A model generated the notes under the pieces. It saw only the letters and a list, made by a program, of their open reading frames with translations, searched no databases and was not told the origin of the DNA. Made by a program: the position numbers and the translations under genes. 64,000 nucleotides of DNA from Allobosea sp. Tri-44 (GTDB taxonomy: Bacteria; Pseudomonadota; Alphaproteobacteria; Rhizobiales; Beijerinckiaceae): the NCBI RefSeq assembly GCF_004123845.1, contig NZ_NBDP01000030.1, forward strand, positions 682,001 to 746,000, written 5' to 3'. Each line of letters begins with the position of its first letter. Position 1 is the stretch's first letter. Shown piece by piece: positions 44,451 through 52,539 of the stretch.

Positions 44451-45784
44451 GCCACATCCTGCACCGCATGCTGAGCAAGACCTATCCGACCGCGACCGGC
44501 GGCGAAGGCATGCTGCTGCGCGACCAGAACGGGCGCGAGCATATCGACGCCTCGGGCGGCGCGGCTGTCTCCTGCCTCGGCCATGCCCATCCCGACGTGC
44601 TGGCGGCGATGCATGCGCAGATCGACAAGCTCGCCTATGCCCATACCAGCTTCTTTACCACCGACGCGGCCGAGGAGCTCGCCGACCATCTGATCGCGCG
44701 GGCGCCGGCCGGCATGGGCTCCGTCTATTTCTGCAGCTCGGGCTCGGAAGCGATCGAGGCCTGTCTGAAGCTGGCCCGGCATTATTTCGTTGAGAAAGGC
44801 GAGATGAAGCGTGTCAACTTCATCTCGCGTCGGCAGAGCTATCACGGCATCACGCTGGGCGCCCTCTCGGTCGGCGGGCGGATGAAGGATCGCGCGCCCT
44901 TCGAGCAGATGCTGATGCAGGGCCATCACATCTCGCCCTGCTACGAATATCGCGACCGCCGCGCTGACGAGACCAGCGAGGAATATGGGCTTCGCGTCGC
45001 CGACGAACTCGAGGCGAAGATCCTGGGGCTCGGGCCGGAGACGGTCTGCGCCTTCGTCGCCGAGACGGTAGTCGGTGCGACGCTCGGCGCGGTGCCGGCC
45101 GCACCGGGCTACTTCAAGCGCATCCGCGAGATCTGTGATCGCCATGGCGTGCTGCTGATCCTCGACGAGGTGATGAGCGGCATGGGTCGCACCGGCACCC
45201 TGCACGCCTGCGAGCAGGAGGGCATCGCGCCCGATCTGATGGCGATCGCCAAGGGACTCGGCGGCGGCTATGCGCCGATCGGTGCGATGCTGGCTTCGAA
45301 GCGGGTCGTCGAGGCGGTCCGGCAGGGCTCGGGCATTTTTCCGCACAGCCAGACCTATGTCGGCCATCCCCTCGCCTGCGCCACCGCGCTCGCTGTGCAG
45401 AAGGTGATCGAGCGCGACGACCTGCTGGCCAATGTCCGCACGCAGGGCGCGCGGTTGGAGCAGCGCCTGCGCGAGCGCTTCGGCAACCACCATCATGTCG
45501 GTGATATCCGCGGGCGCGGCCATTTCTGGGGCGTCGAGATCGTCGCCGACCGCTCGACCAAGACGCCCTTCGATCCGGCGCTGAAGCTCAACGCCAGGAT
45601 CAAGCAGGCGGCGCAGGAGCGCGGGCTGCTGATCTATCCGATGGGCGGCACGGCCGACGGCACCGCCGGCGACCATATCCTGCTCGCACCGCCCTTCATC
45701 ATCGACGCCGCGACCGTCGATACGATCGTCGACCGCCTCGGCGACGCCATCGACGCGAGCCTGGCCTCGGCCCAACCGGCCTAA
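44447..45784 (+). CDS. Class III (omega) aminotransferase
   Basis: A 445-residue PLP-dependent fold-type I aminotransferase of the class III group (ornithine, GABA, beta-alanine and taurine type). The PLP lysine is Lys 269 in AIAKGLGGGYAPIG. LILDEVMSGMGRTG supplies the cofactor-ring Asp, and FCSSGSEAIEACLKLAR the phosphate cup. An in-frame upstream start lies inside rpiR and is unlikely. Its partners are an amino-acid binding protein and a racemase-like protein, so it probably starts catabolism of an imported omega- or unusual amino acid. Confidence 0.9.
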   Translation: MSHILHRMLSKTYPTATGGEGMLLRDQNGREHIDASGGAAVSCLGHAHPDVLAAMHAQIDKLAYAHTSFFTTDAAEELADHLIARAPAGMGSVYFCSSGSEAIEACLKLARHYFVEKGEMKRVNFISRRQSYHGITLGALSVGGRMKDRAPFEQMLMQGHHISPCYEYRDRRADETSEEYGLRVADELEAKILGLGPETVCAFVAETVVGATLGAVPAAPGYFKRIREICDRHGVLLILDEVMSGMGRTGTLHACEQEGIAPDLMAIAKGLGGGYAPIGAMLASKRVVEAVRQGSGIFPHSQTYVGHPLACATALAVQKVIERDDLLANVRTQGARLEQRLRERFGNHHHVGDIRGRGHFWGVEIVADRSTKTPFDPALKLNARIKQAAQERGLLIYPMGGTADGTAGDHILLAPPFIIDAATVDTIVDRLGDAIDASLASAQPA

Positions 45785-45842
45785 AGACTCACCACGATCC
45801 GGGCCGCCAAGAGCCCGTAGCGACCACCACAGGGGAACTGCC

Positions 45843-46880
45843 ATGAAACGACTGAAGACCAAACCATTGAAACATCTGCTCTTCGCCGGCCTCGCCACAC
45901 TTGGTTTTGCCGGCGCCGCTGCCGCCCAGACCGGCACGCTTGAGCGCGTCAAAGCGCGCGGCGAACTGATCTGCGGCAATCACATCGCCCTGCCCGGCTT
46001 CGGCATCCAGGGATCGGACGGGCGCTGGGACGGACTCGACATCGACCTTTGCCGCGCCGTCGCCGCGGCGATCTTCAACGACCCGAACAAGGTCAGGTTC
46101 ATTCCGACGACGCCGCAGATGCGCTTCGTCGTGGTGCAGTCGGGTGAGGTCGACATGCTCGCCCGCAACGCGACCTATACGATGTCGCGCGACACCACCG
46201 CGGGCATGTCCTGGCCAATCATCAACTACTTCGACGGCCAGGGCTTCATGGTGCGCAAGTCGCTGGGCGTGAGCGAGGCGAAGGGGCTGGACGGCGCCTC
46301 GATCTGCGTGACGCAAGGCACGACGACCGAGCTCAACCTCGCCGACTTCTTCCGCGCCAATAAACTGAAATACGAGATCATCGGCTTCGCCACCAATGAG
46401 GAAGGCGTCAAGGCGCTGGAAGCCGGGCGCTGCGACGCCTTCACCACCGACACTTCGGGCCTCGCCGCCGAACGGCTGAAATTCTCCAAGCCGGACGATT
46501 TCGTCATCCTGCCGACGCTGATCTCGCGCGAGCCGCTCGGCCCGGCGGTGAAGCGCGGCGACGAGAGCTGGGTCGCGCTGGTGAAATGGGTGCATTACGC
46601 CATGCTGAACGCCGAGGAACTCGGGGTGAGCAAGGCCAATCTCGAGGAACAGCTCAAATCCGGCAATCCCGAGGTCAAGCGCCTGCTCGGCACCGAGGGC
46701 AAGTTCGGCGAGGGCCTTGGCCTCTCCAATGACTGGGCCCATCGCGTGATCAAGCATGTCGGCAATTACGGCGAGAGCTTCGAGCGCAATGTCGGCGCGG
46801 GCTCGAAGCTGCAATTGAAGCGGGGGCTGAACGATCTCGCCTCGAAGGGCGGGCTGCAATACCCGCATCCCATTCGCTGA
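45843..46880 (+). CDS. Amino-acid ABC transporter periplasmic binding protein (AapJ type)
   Basis: A 345-residue family 3 solute-binding protein. The signal peptide ends near AGAAAAQ (residue 28). The mature domain has ELICGNHIALPGFGIQ and GLDIDLCRAVAAAIF, typical of the general L-amino-acid binding proteins AapJ/BztA, with the paired Cys of that subfamily. The permease and ATPase genes that normally follow are absent here, so it must use components encoded elsewhere. It shares one base with the next gene (TGATG). Confidence 0.9.
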   Translation: MKRLKTKPLKHLLFAGLATLGFAGAAAAQTGTLERVKARGELICGNHIALPGFGIQGSDGRWDGLDIDLCRAVAAAIFNDPNKVRFIPTTPQMRFVVVQSGEVDMLARNATYTMSRDTTAGMSWPIINYFDGQGFMVRKSLGVSEAKGLDGASICVTQGTTTELNLADFFRANKLKYEIIGFATNEEGVKALEAGRCDAFTTDTSGLAAERLKFSKPDDFVILPTLISREPLGPAVKRGDESWVALVKWVHYAMLNAEELGVSKANLEEQLKSGNPEVKRLLGTEGKFGEGLGLSNDWAHRVIKHVGNYGESFERNVGAGSKLQLKRGLNDLASKGGLQYPHPIR

Positions 46881-47512
46881 TGCGGATAGCGCTGATCCAT
46901 GCGCTGCGCCATTCGCCGCCTCCGATCGAGGCGGCGTTCGCGCGGCTGTGGCCTGAGGCCACGCTGATGAACTTGCTCGACGACAGCCTCTCGGCCGATC
47001 TGTCCCGTGACGGGCGGATCACCGAGGCGATGACCGGGCGTTTCCTGAGTCTTGCGAGCTATGCGCGGGCGACCGGCGCCGACGGCATCCTCTTCACCTG
47101 CTCGGCCTTCGGGCCCTGCATCGAGACGGTGCAGCGGGCTCTGTCGCCGTTGCCGGTGCTGAAGCCGAACGAGGCGATGATCGAAGAAGCGCAGGCGATC
47201 GGCGGCAGGATCGGTCTCCTCGCCAGCTTCGGGCCAACGCTCCAGTCGATGCCGCCGGAGTTTCCGGGATCGCTGACGGTGGTGCCGAAGCTCGCCGAAG
47301 GCGCGCTCGCCGCGCTCGATCGCGGCGACGGGCCCGAGCACGATCGGCTGGCGGCGCTGGCGGCAGCCGATCTGGCAGATTGCGACACGATCGCACTGGC
47401 GCAGTTCAGCCTGGCGCGAGCGGCATCGGCGGTCGCCGCCGCGACAGGCAAGCCGGTGCTGACGACGCCGGACAGCGCCGTGCGGAAGCTGAAGCGGCTG
47501 CTCAGCCCCTAG
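46880..47512 (+). CDS. Aspartate/glutamate racemase-superfamily protein, single-Cys
   Basis: A 210-residue protein of the Asp/Glu/hydantoin racemase fold. The first active Cys is present in GILFTCSAFGPC. At the second expected Cys position the sequence is IALAQFSLARA, with Ser or Ala, so a two-base racemase mechanism is doubtful. It may be a decarboxylase, isomerase or other one-Cys relative. Its place as last gene of the RpiR operon suggests it acts on the same amino acid or its product. Confidence 0.8.
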   Translation: MRIALIHALRHSPPPIEAAFARLWPEATLMNLLDDSLSADLSRDGRITEAMTGRFLSLASYARATGADGILFTCSAFGPCIETVQRALSPLPVLKPNEAMIEEAQAIGGRIGLLASFGPTLQSMPPEFPGSLTVVPKLAEGALAALDRGDGPEHDRLAALAAADLADCDTIALAQFSLARAASAVAAATGKPVLTTPDSAVRKLKRLLSP

Positions 47513-47627
47513 GCTCTGCCTGATACCCGTCCATCGTGCTAGAGTGGCGAGGCAGGCCCGGCGGATGGTTCAACGGCCATCCGGAACCGATGCGGCGACA
47601 AGCCGGCCGCCGTAGGCAGCTTCCGAC

Positions 47628-47645
47628 GAAAGGCCGGGCCTTTTC
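47628..47645 (+). terminator. Possible terminator/attenuator before GYD gene
   Basis: AAAGGC / GCCTTT with loop CGG, then a T, ends directly before the GGGGAG ribosome site of the GYD gene. It may end the RpiR operon or modulate the next gene. The stem is short. Confidence 0.35.
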
Positions 47646-47658
47646 GGGGAGAGGCGCG

Positions 47659-47952
47659 ATGACCACCTACATCATGCTGCTCAATTGGACCGATCAGGGC
47701 GCGCGCAAGCTGAAGGATTCGCCCGCCCGTCTCGACACCGCCAAACAGGCGCTGAAGGATATGGGCGGCGATTTCAAAGCCTTCTTCATGACGATGGGCA
47801 GATACGACATGGTCGTCATCTGCGAGGCGCCGGACGATGCCGTGCAGGCGCGCTTCTGCCTGCAATTGGCCATGCTCGGCAATGTCCGCACGGAAACGCT
47901 CAAGGCTTTCCCCGAGGCGGCCTATCGCGAGATCATCCGCTCCGTCAGCTAG
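47659..47952 (+). CDS. GYD-domain protein
   Basis: A 97-residue ferredoxin-like-fold protein of the GYD family, with YIMLLNWTDQGARKLKDSPAR and the eponymous G-Y-D-like MGRYDMVVICEAPDD. Function unknown; members are small cytoplasmic proteins. GGGGAG upstream of ATG 47659 decides the start, and the preceding open frame is not family-like. Confidence 0.85.
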   Translation: MTTYIMLLNWTDQGARKLKDSPARLDTAKQALKDMGGDFKAFFMTMGRYDMVVICEAPDDAVQARFCLQLAMLGNVRTETLKAFPEAAYREIIRSVS

Positions 47953-47997
47953 AGCCGGATCCGATCAGATTGGAACCGTCTGATCGAAACGGGCTCC
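47952..47997. repeat. Partial dispersed repeat, copy A3
   Basis: GAGCCGGATCCGATCAGATTGG matches the reverse complement of the 3' half of the A1/A2 repeats (GAGCC, CCGATCAGATTGG), ending in GGGCTC. It begins at the stop codon of the GYD gene. Confidence 0.65.
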
Positions 47998-48044
47998 AGG
48001 GAATGCCTTGACCTGGTCGACTGATGGCCGGGTCCAATGCAACG

Positions 48045-48069
48045 AAGCCCGGCCGAAACGGCCGGGCTT
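48045..48069. terminator. Strong hairpin between convergent genes
   Basis: A perfect 11-bp stem AAGCCCGGCCG / CGGCCGGGCTT with loop AAA lies 49 bases after the infC stop on the minus strand and also after the GYD gene on the plus strand. It is flanked by TTCTTAAAAAA, so it can serve as a bidirectional terminator, although the T-runs are imperfect. Confidence 0.6.
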
Positions 48070-48118
48070 CTTAAAAAACGATGCGAATGCGAGCCTTGTT
48101 CGGGCGCGCGGCTCGGCA

Positions 48119-48661
48119 TCACTTCGGCGCAAGCACCATCACCATCTGGCGGCCTTCGAGCTGCCAGTCGCTCTCGACCTTGGCGATCTCGACGAGATCG
48201 GCCTTGACGCGCTCCAGCACCTTCACGCCGAGGTCCTGGTGCGCCATCTCGCGGCCGCGGAAGCGCAGGGTGACCTTCACCTTGTCGCCTTCGTCGAAGA
48301 AGCCGTGCATCGCCTTCATCTTCACGTCGTAGTCGTGCTTGTCGATGCCAGGGCGGAGCTTGATTTCCTTGATCTCGATGGTGCGCTGCTTCTTGCGCGC
48401 CTCGGCCGCCTTCTTCTGCTCGAGGAAGCGGAAGCGGCCATAGTCAAGAATCTTGCAGACGGGCGGCTCAGAATTGGGGGCGATCTCGACCAGATCGAGA
48501 CCGGCGTCCTCGGCAATCTTGAGCGCCTCGAAGAACGAGACCACGCCACGGTTGGCGCCGGTATCGTCGATGAGCTGGACGTCGCGGACGCCACGAATGT
48601 CGCGGTTGGCGCGGGGACCGTCCTTGGTGGGGGTTGGTGCGGCTCGGAAGGGACGACGAAT
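48119..48661 (-). CDS. infC: Translation initiation factor IF-3, AUU start
   Basis: A 180-residue IF-3. The N-terminal domain begins (M)[20 protein letters not shown] and continues to [17 protein letters not shown]. The C-terminal domain has [18 protein letters not shown] and [16 protein letters not shown]. Full-length alignment requires reading back to 48661. There the codons from an in-frame TAG are GAG AAT ACA GCC ATT CGT CGT, with no ATG, GTG or TTG, and AGGAG lies nine bases before ATT. The start is therefore AUU, the rare codon known for infC self-control in other bacteria. Confidence 0.95.
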   Translation of the reverse strand: MRRPFRAAPTPTKDGPRANRDIRGVRDVQLIDDTGANRGVVSFFEALKIAEDAGLDLVEIAPNSEPPVCKILDYGRFRFLEQKKAAEARKKQRTIEIKEIKLRPGIDKHDYDVKMKAMHGFFDEGDKVKVTLRFRGREMAHQDLGVKVLERVKADLVEIAKVESDWQLEGRQMVMVLAPK

Positions 48662-48747
48662 GGCTGTATTCTCCTATGATTGGCGCATCGCGCCGTTGGT
48701 GAGACACATTGCACAACGCGAAGCGTTGTCAATGGATCAAGCGGGGT

Positions 48748-49971
48748 TCAGCGCCCCAGCAGGGCGCAATAGACGTCGAGTGTGTCGTTGACCATCGACG
48801 CCAACGAGAAATGGCGCTCGACATGCAGCCTGGCGCGGCGCGCCAGCGCGTCGCGGGCAGACGGCCTGAGCGCCAGCGCTTCGCGCAACGCTTCGGCGAG
48901 CGCTGCCGCATCGCCGGGCGGGATATGCCAGCCGCTGCGCTCCTGAGGCGAGACCTGCGGCGGCGCCAGCACCGTCTCCGGCACGGCGCCGAGATTGGAG
49001 ACGACGACCGGCGTGCCCATAGCCTGCGCCTCGACGGCGACACGGCCGAAGGCTTCGGGCTCGGTCGAGGGCACGGCCACGACGGCGGCCGCCAGGAAAG
49101 CGGCCGGCATATCGCTGCAATGGCCGACACGGCGGACGCGCCCTTCGAGCTTGGCTTTGGCGATGGCGTCGTCGAGCTCGCGCACATAGCCGTCGCGGCC
49201 CTGTGCATCACCAGCGAGGATGAAGGCGGTGTCCTCGTCGCCAGCGTCGCGCAATTGGCGCGCCGCCTCGATCAACACCTTCTGACCCTTCCAGCCGGTG
49301 AGCCGGCCGGGCAGCAGCACGATGCGCTGATGCGGCTCGACGCCCCAGGCGCTGCGCAACGCGCTGATCCGCTCCGGATTCACCGCCGCCGGCGCGAAGG
49401 CCGAGAAGTCCGTGCCGCGATGGACGACGCGAATGCGGTCACGGGCGAAGCCGTGCCGGGCCCGGATCAGATCGGCGGTGTAGGCGGAGTTGGCGATCAC
49501 GCAGTCGCTGCGCGCCATCACCGAATTATACAGGTTCTTCACGGCCGAGCGGGCGTTGTAGGAGCCGTGATAGGTGGTGACGAAGGGCAGCTTCAGCGCC
49601 CGTGTCGCCGCCAGCGCGACCCAGGCCGGTGCCCGCGAACGGGCATGGACGAGATCGACGCGCTCGCGCTTGCAGAGCAAGGCGAAGGTCCGCACGTTCA
49701 GCAGCATCGAGACGGGGTTCTTGGCCGCGGCCGGAAACGGCAGCCAGATGCCGCCCTTGGCCTGCAGCTCGGCGACGAGCCGTCCGCCTTCCGTCGCGAC
49801 CAGCGCCCGCGCGCCGACTTCGGTCAGCCCCGCGGCGATGTCGACGGCGGTACGCTCGGCGCCCCCCGCCTCCAGATCCGGGATGATCTGCAGCACGGTG
49901 CGCCCGGCGAGCGGATGCGTCTCGGTCGAAGGAAGGGACAATTGTGCGCCGGAACGCAGGGAGGTGCTCAC
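48748..49971 (-). CDS. Family 4 glycosyltransferase (GT-B)
   Basis: A 407-residue retaining GT4 enzyme of the cell-envelope or polysaccharide type. The N-terminal domain opens VLQIIPDLEAGGAERTAVDI. The C-terminal domain has LLPGRLTGWKGQKVLIEA and the E-x7-E motif EPEAFGRVAVEAQAMGTPVVV. The frame continues upstream antisense to the next gene; GTG 49971 is the most plausible start, but its ribosome site is weak. Acceptor and donor unknown. Confidence 0.85.
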   Translation of the reverse strand: MSTSLRSGAQLSLPSTETHPLAGRTVLQIIPDLEAGGAERTAVDIAAGLTEVGARALVATEGGRLVAELQAKGGIWLPFPAAAKNPVSMLLNVRTFALLCKRERVDLVHARSRAPAWVALAATRALKLPFVTTYHGSYNARSAVKNLYNSVMARSDCVIANSAYTADLIRARHGFARDRIRVVHRGTDFSAFAPAAVNPERISALRSAWGVEPHQRIVLLPGRLTGWKGQKVLIEAARQLRDAGDEDTAFILAGDAQGRDGYVRELDDAIAKAKLEGRVRRVGHCSDMPAAFLAAAVVAVPSTEPEAFGRVAVEAQAMGTPVVVSNLGAVPETVLAPPQVSPQERSGWHIPPGDAAALAEALREALALRPSARDALARRARLHVERHFSLASMVNDTLDVYCALLGR

Positions 49972-50095
49972 TACTCGAAAAGGCCTTCTGCTTGGCGACT
50001 CGCGGGTGCTATCGGGTTCAGATGATGACCAAATCGGGCGGTATTGCAGCTGGCATCTGCCTGCTTTCACCCGGTTCACCACAGGAGAGCATAGG

Positions 50096-50881
50096 GTGAC
50101 GAGGCCTGAGCCGCAATTTCTGAGCGTCGGCGCCGGCGCGGAACGCCGCGAGATCGCGGTGCTGACGCAGGCCGGCAAAGGCCCGCCGGTGGTCTGGCTC
50201 GGCGGATTGCGCTCGGACATGCGGGCGACCAAGGCCGAGGCACTCGCCGCCTGGGCCGAGCGCGCGGGACGCGCCTTCATCCGCTTCGACTATGCCGGCC
50301 ATGGCGAATCGAGTGGCGACTTCGCGCAGTGGACGATGTCGCACTGGATCGAGGACGCGCAGGCGGTGCTGGCCGCCCATACCCAACGCCCGGCTGTGCT
50401 GGTCGGCTCGTCGATGGGTGGCTGGGTCGCGTTGCTGACGACCCTGCGTTTGCGCCAGAGCGCGTCGCAACTGCGCCCGGCTGGCCTCGTGCTGATCGCG
50501 CCGGCCGTCGACTTCACCGAAGAGCTGATGTGGGCGCAGATGCCGGAGGCTGTCCGCGAAACCATCGCGAAGGATGGCGTCTGGCAGCGGCCTTCCGAAT
50601 ACTCGCCCGAGCCGATGCCGATCACGCGGGCGCTGATCGAAGACGGCAGGCGCCATCTGCTGTTCGGACGGCCGATCGAAACCGGGTGCGCCGTTCATAT
50701 CCTGCAGGGAATGAAGGATCCCGATGTGCCCTATGGCCAAGCGCTGAAGCTGGTCGAACATCTGCCGCACGATCCGGTCGTGCTGACCCTGATCAAGGAT
50801 GGCGACCATCGGCTGTCGACACCGGACGACATCGAGCGTCTGGTGACAGCCGTCGCGGGGGTCGTACCCGCGACGGCCTGA
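50096..50881 (+). CDS. Alpha/beta hydrolase, ABHD10-like esterase/thioesterase
   Basis: A 261-residue serine hydrolase with FIRFDYAGHGESSGDF, the nucleophile elbow GSSMGGW, the acid in MKDPDVPYG and His in GDHRLS. Short lidded enzymes of this pattern include carboxylesterases and ABHD10-type thioesterases. GTG 50096 has AGGAG at good distance; the open frame upstream is antisense to the glycosyltransferase. It is divergent from that gene and converges on the DUF1150 gene with a 4-base gap. Confidence 0.82.
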   Translation: MTRPEPQFLSVGAGAERREIAVLTQAGKGPPVVWLGGLRSDMRATKAEALAAWAERAGRAFIRFDYAGHGESSGDFAQWTMSHWIEDAQAVLAAHTQRPAVLVGSSMGGWVALLTTLRLRQSASQLRPAGLVLIAPAVDFTEELMWAQMPEAVRETIAKDGVWQRPSEYSPEPMPITRALIEDGRRHLLFGRPIETGCAVHILQGMKDPDVPYGQALKLVEHLPHDPVVLTLIKDGDHRLSTPDDIERLVTAVAGVVPATA

Positions 50882-50885
50882 AACC

Positions 50886-51140
50886 TTAGTGCAGGCTGAC
50901 CATCCTGAGATCGTGCTCCCAGGCGTTGGCCGTCGCGGCCTCGCGGGAATCGGTCACCAGGATCGGCGCGCCATCGGCAGCCAGCAGCGCAAAGAGCTGC
51001 AGGCCGGGCTCGATTTCCGGCGCTTGCGGGAAGATGCGCGCCAGCTCGTCCGACATGATCGGCTTGAGATAGGCGACCTGGCCGTTGCCGAGGGCGGCAA
51101 ATTCAGCCGTGGTCAGGGGGGTCTCTCTGGTCTCAGTCAT
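50886..51140 (-). CDS. DUF1150-family protein
   Basis: An 84-residue protein with LTTAEFAALGNGQVAYLKPIMSDE and LFALLAADGAPILVTDSREAA, the DUF1150 pattern. Members usually sit next to small heat-shock genes in alphaproteobacteria, as here. Function unknown; the body looks like a small beta-rich accessory. AAGGAGGGCGCG before ATG 51140 decides the start. Confidence 0.85.
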   Translation of the reverse strand: MTETRETPLTTAEFAALGNGQVAYLKPIMSDELARIFPQAPEIEPGLQLFALLAADGAPILVTDSREAATANAWEHDLRMVSLH

Positions 51141-51255
51141 CGCGCCCTCCTTCAGAGCAGTGCGAGGCGGTTTGATTGTGCATCCATGATTATGAACGGA
51201 AGGCAAACCGCATGCCTCTCGGACTGACGTCTATGAAGCGCCTTCTTGAAGGCCC

Positions 51256-51684
51256 CTAGTCGCGGCTCATGATATCGATACGCCGGACGAGCCGTTCCGG
51301 TTCCGGACGGGCCAGATCGATGGCGAGCAGCCCGTTCGAGAGATCGGCGCCCAGAACCTGCATGCCGTCGGCGAGCAGGAAGGAGCGCTGGAACTGCCGC
51401 GCGGCGATGCCGCGATGCAGGAAATGCCGCGTCTTGTCGTCGACCTGCCGGCCGCGGATGGTCAGCTGGTTTTCCTCCAGCGTGATCTCGAGCTGTTCGC
51501 GCGAAAATCCGGCCACCGCGAGCGTGATCCTGAGCTTGTCGGGCTCGTCCTCGGTGCGCGGCATGCGCTCGATGTTATAGGGCGGATAGCCATCGCCGGC
51601 GCCTTTGGCGACCCGGTCGAGAGCCCGCTCGATATCGTCGAAGCCGAGCAGGAAGGGATGCGACAGGCTAGGCGGACGCGTCAT
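51256..51684 (-). CDS. Hsp20-family small heat-shock protein
   Basis: A 142-residue ATP-independent holdase. The N terminus PFLLGFDDIERALDRVAKGA is shared by the alphaproteobacterial IbpA/HspD group. The alpha-crystallin domain runs from YNIERMP to RRIDIMS, with ELEITLEENQLTIRGRQ-like strands. The frame opens upstream to 51762, but ATG 51684 matches the family start. DUF1150 follows 115 bases downstream on the same strand. Confidence 0.92.
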   Translation of the reverse strand: MTRPPSLSHPFLLGFDDIERALDRVAKGAGDGYPPYNIERMPRTEDEPDKLRITLAVAGFSREQLEITLEENQLTIRGRQVDDKTRHFLHRGIAARQFQRSFLLADGMQVLGADLSNGLLAIDLARPEPERLVRRIDIMSRD

Positions 51685-51820
51685 CACGAAGCCCTTGAAA
51701 GGCGCCTCTGGAACTACCGGAGCCCGCTTGCGCAGCGCTCCGTACGCGAAAGGCGAACCCAACCGCGTGAACCGGATATGGCGAGCGTCGCCCTTTGTCG
51801 CAAGTCCTGCCGGCTGGCAC

Positions 51821-52225
51821 TCAATCCAGCGCGGCGCTCGCCTCGATCTCGATCAGGAGGCGCGGATCGACCAGGGCGGTGACGCCGACCATGGTGCTTG
51901 CCGGATAGGGGCCGTCGCCGAGGTATTTCATCCGTACCTTGCGCACTGCAACCGCCTTCTCGGTGCTGAGGTCGACGACATAGGTCACCAGCTTGAACAC
52001 CTTGGTGAAGTCTGTCCCGGCAGCAGCCAGCGCCGCGGCGAGGTTGGCGTAGACCTGTTCGGCTTGGGCGGCGATATCGCCCTCCCCCACCACCTTCCCC
52101 ATCGGGTCGTAAGCGACCTGGCCGGAGACATGAACCTGCCGCTCCGCCTTGACGATGGCGAGGTGCGAATAGCCGGTCGGCGGCGAGAGCGAGGCGGGAT
52201 TGAGGAGATCGATCTTGCTGGGCAT
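51821..52225 (-). CDS. RidA-family protein (YjgF/YER057c/UK114)
   Basis: A 134-residue RidA-type protein; members hydrolyse reactive enamine/imine intermediates made by PLP enzymes. It has VHVSGQVAYDPMGKVVGEGD, QAEQVYANLAAALAAAGTDF and the C-terminal ALVDPRLLIEIEASAAL. The Arg that binds substrate carboxylate in classical RidA appears as DPRLLIEIEA, so activity is plausible. Confidence 0.9.
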   Translation of the reverse strand: MPSKIDLLNPASLSPPTGYSHLAIVKAERQVHVSGQVAYDPMGKVVGEGDIAAQAEQVYANLAAALAAAGTDFTKVFKLVTYVVDLSTEKAVAVRKVRMKYLGDGPYPASTMVGVTALVDPRLLIEIEASAALD

Positions 52226-52334
52226 GGCGTGCTCCCGAAGCCGGCGGCCGGTGCCGCGCAGTCAGGGCGGCAAGCTAGGCCGGCGTAGGCCGCGCGCGCA
52301 ATCTCAAGGACCAACGGAACCGGATAAGGAGAGA

Positions 52335-52411
52335 TGGTACAGCCACCCCGGCTTGAACGGGGGACCTCTAGATCCACAATCTAGCGCTCTAACCAACTGA
52401 GCTATGGCTGC
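52335..52411 (-). tRNA. tRNA-His (anticodon GUG)
   Basis: Read on the minus strand, a 77-base cloverleaf runs from GCAGCCATAGCTCAGTTGG to a genome-encoded CCA. The anticodon stem CTAGA / TCTAG carries the loop TTGTGGA with anticodon GTG. The T arm is CCCCG-TTCAAGC-CGGGG. G1 pairs with U72, the discriminator is A73, and the base before G1 would be U, so the universal G-1:C73 pair is missing, as known for alphaproteobacterial tRNA-His. Confidence 0.95.
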
Positions 52412-52539
52412 ACGGCTTGCGCCTGATGTCGCGGCGCCCGGAAGCTCTCCGGCGACGGCGCGGAACCTAGTGCCGCGTTTCGCCGAATGCAACGGCGAAA
52501 TGCAGGCCGGCGCGGGGAAAACCGCGCCGGCTTTGAAAA

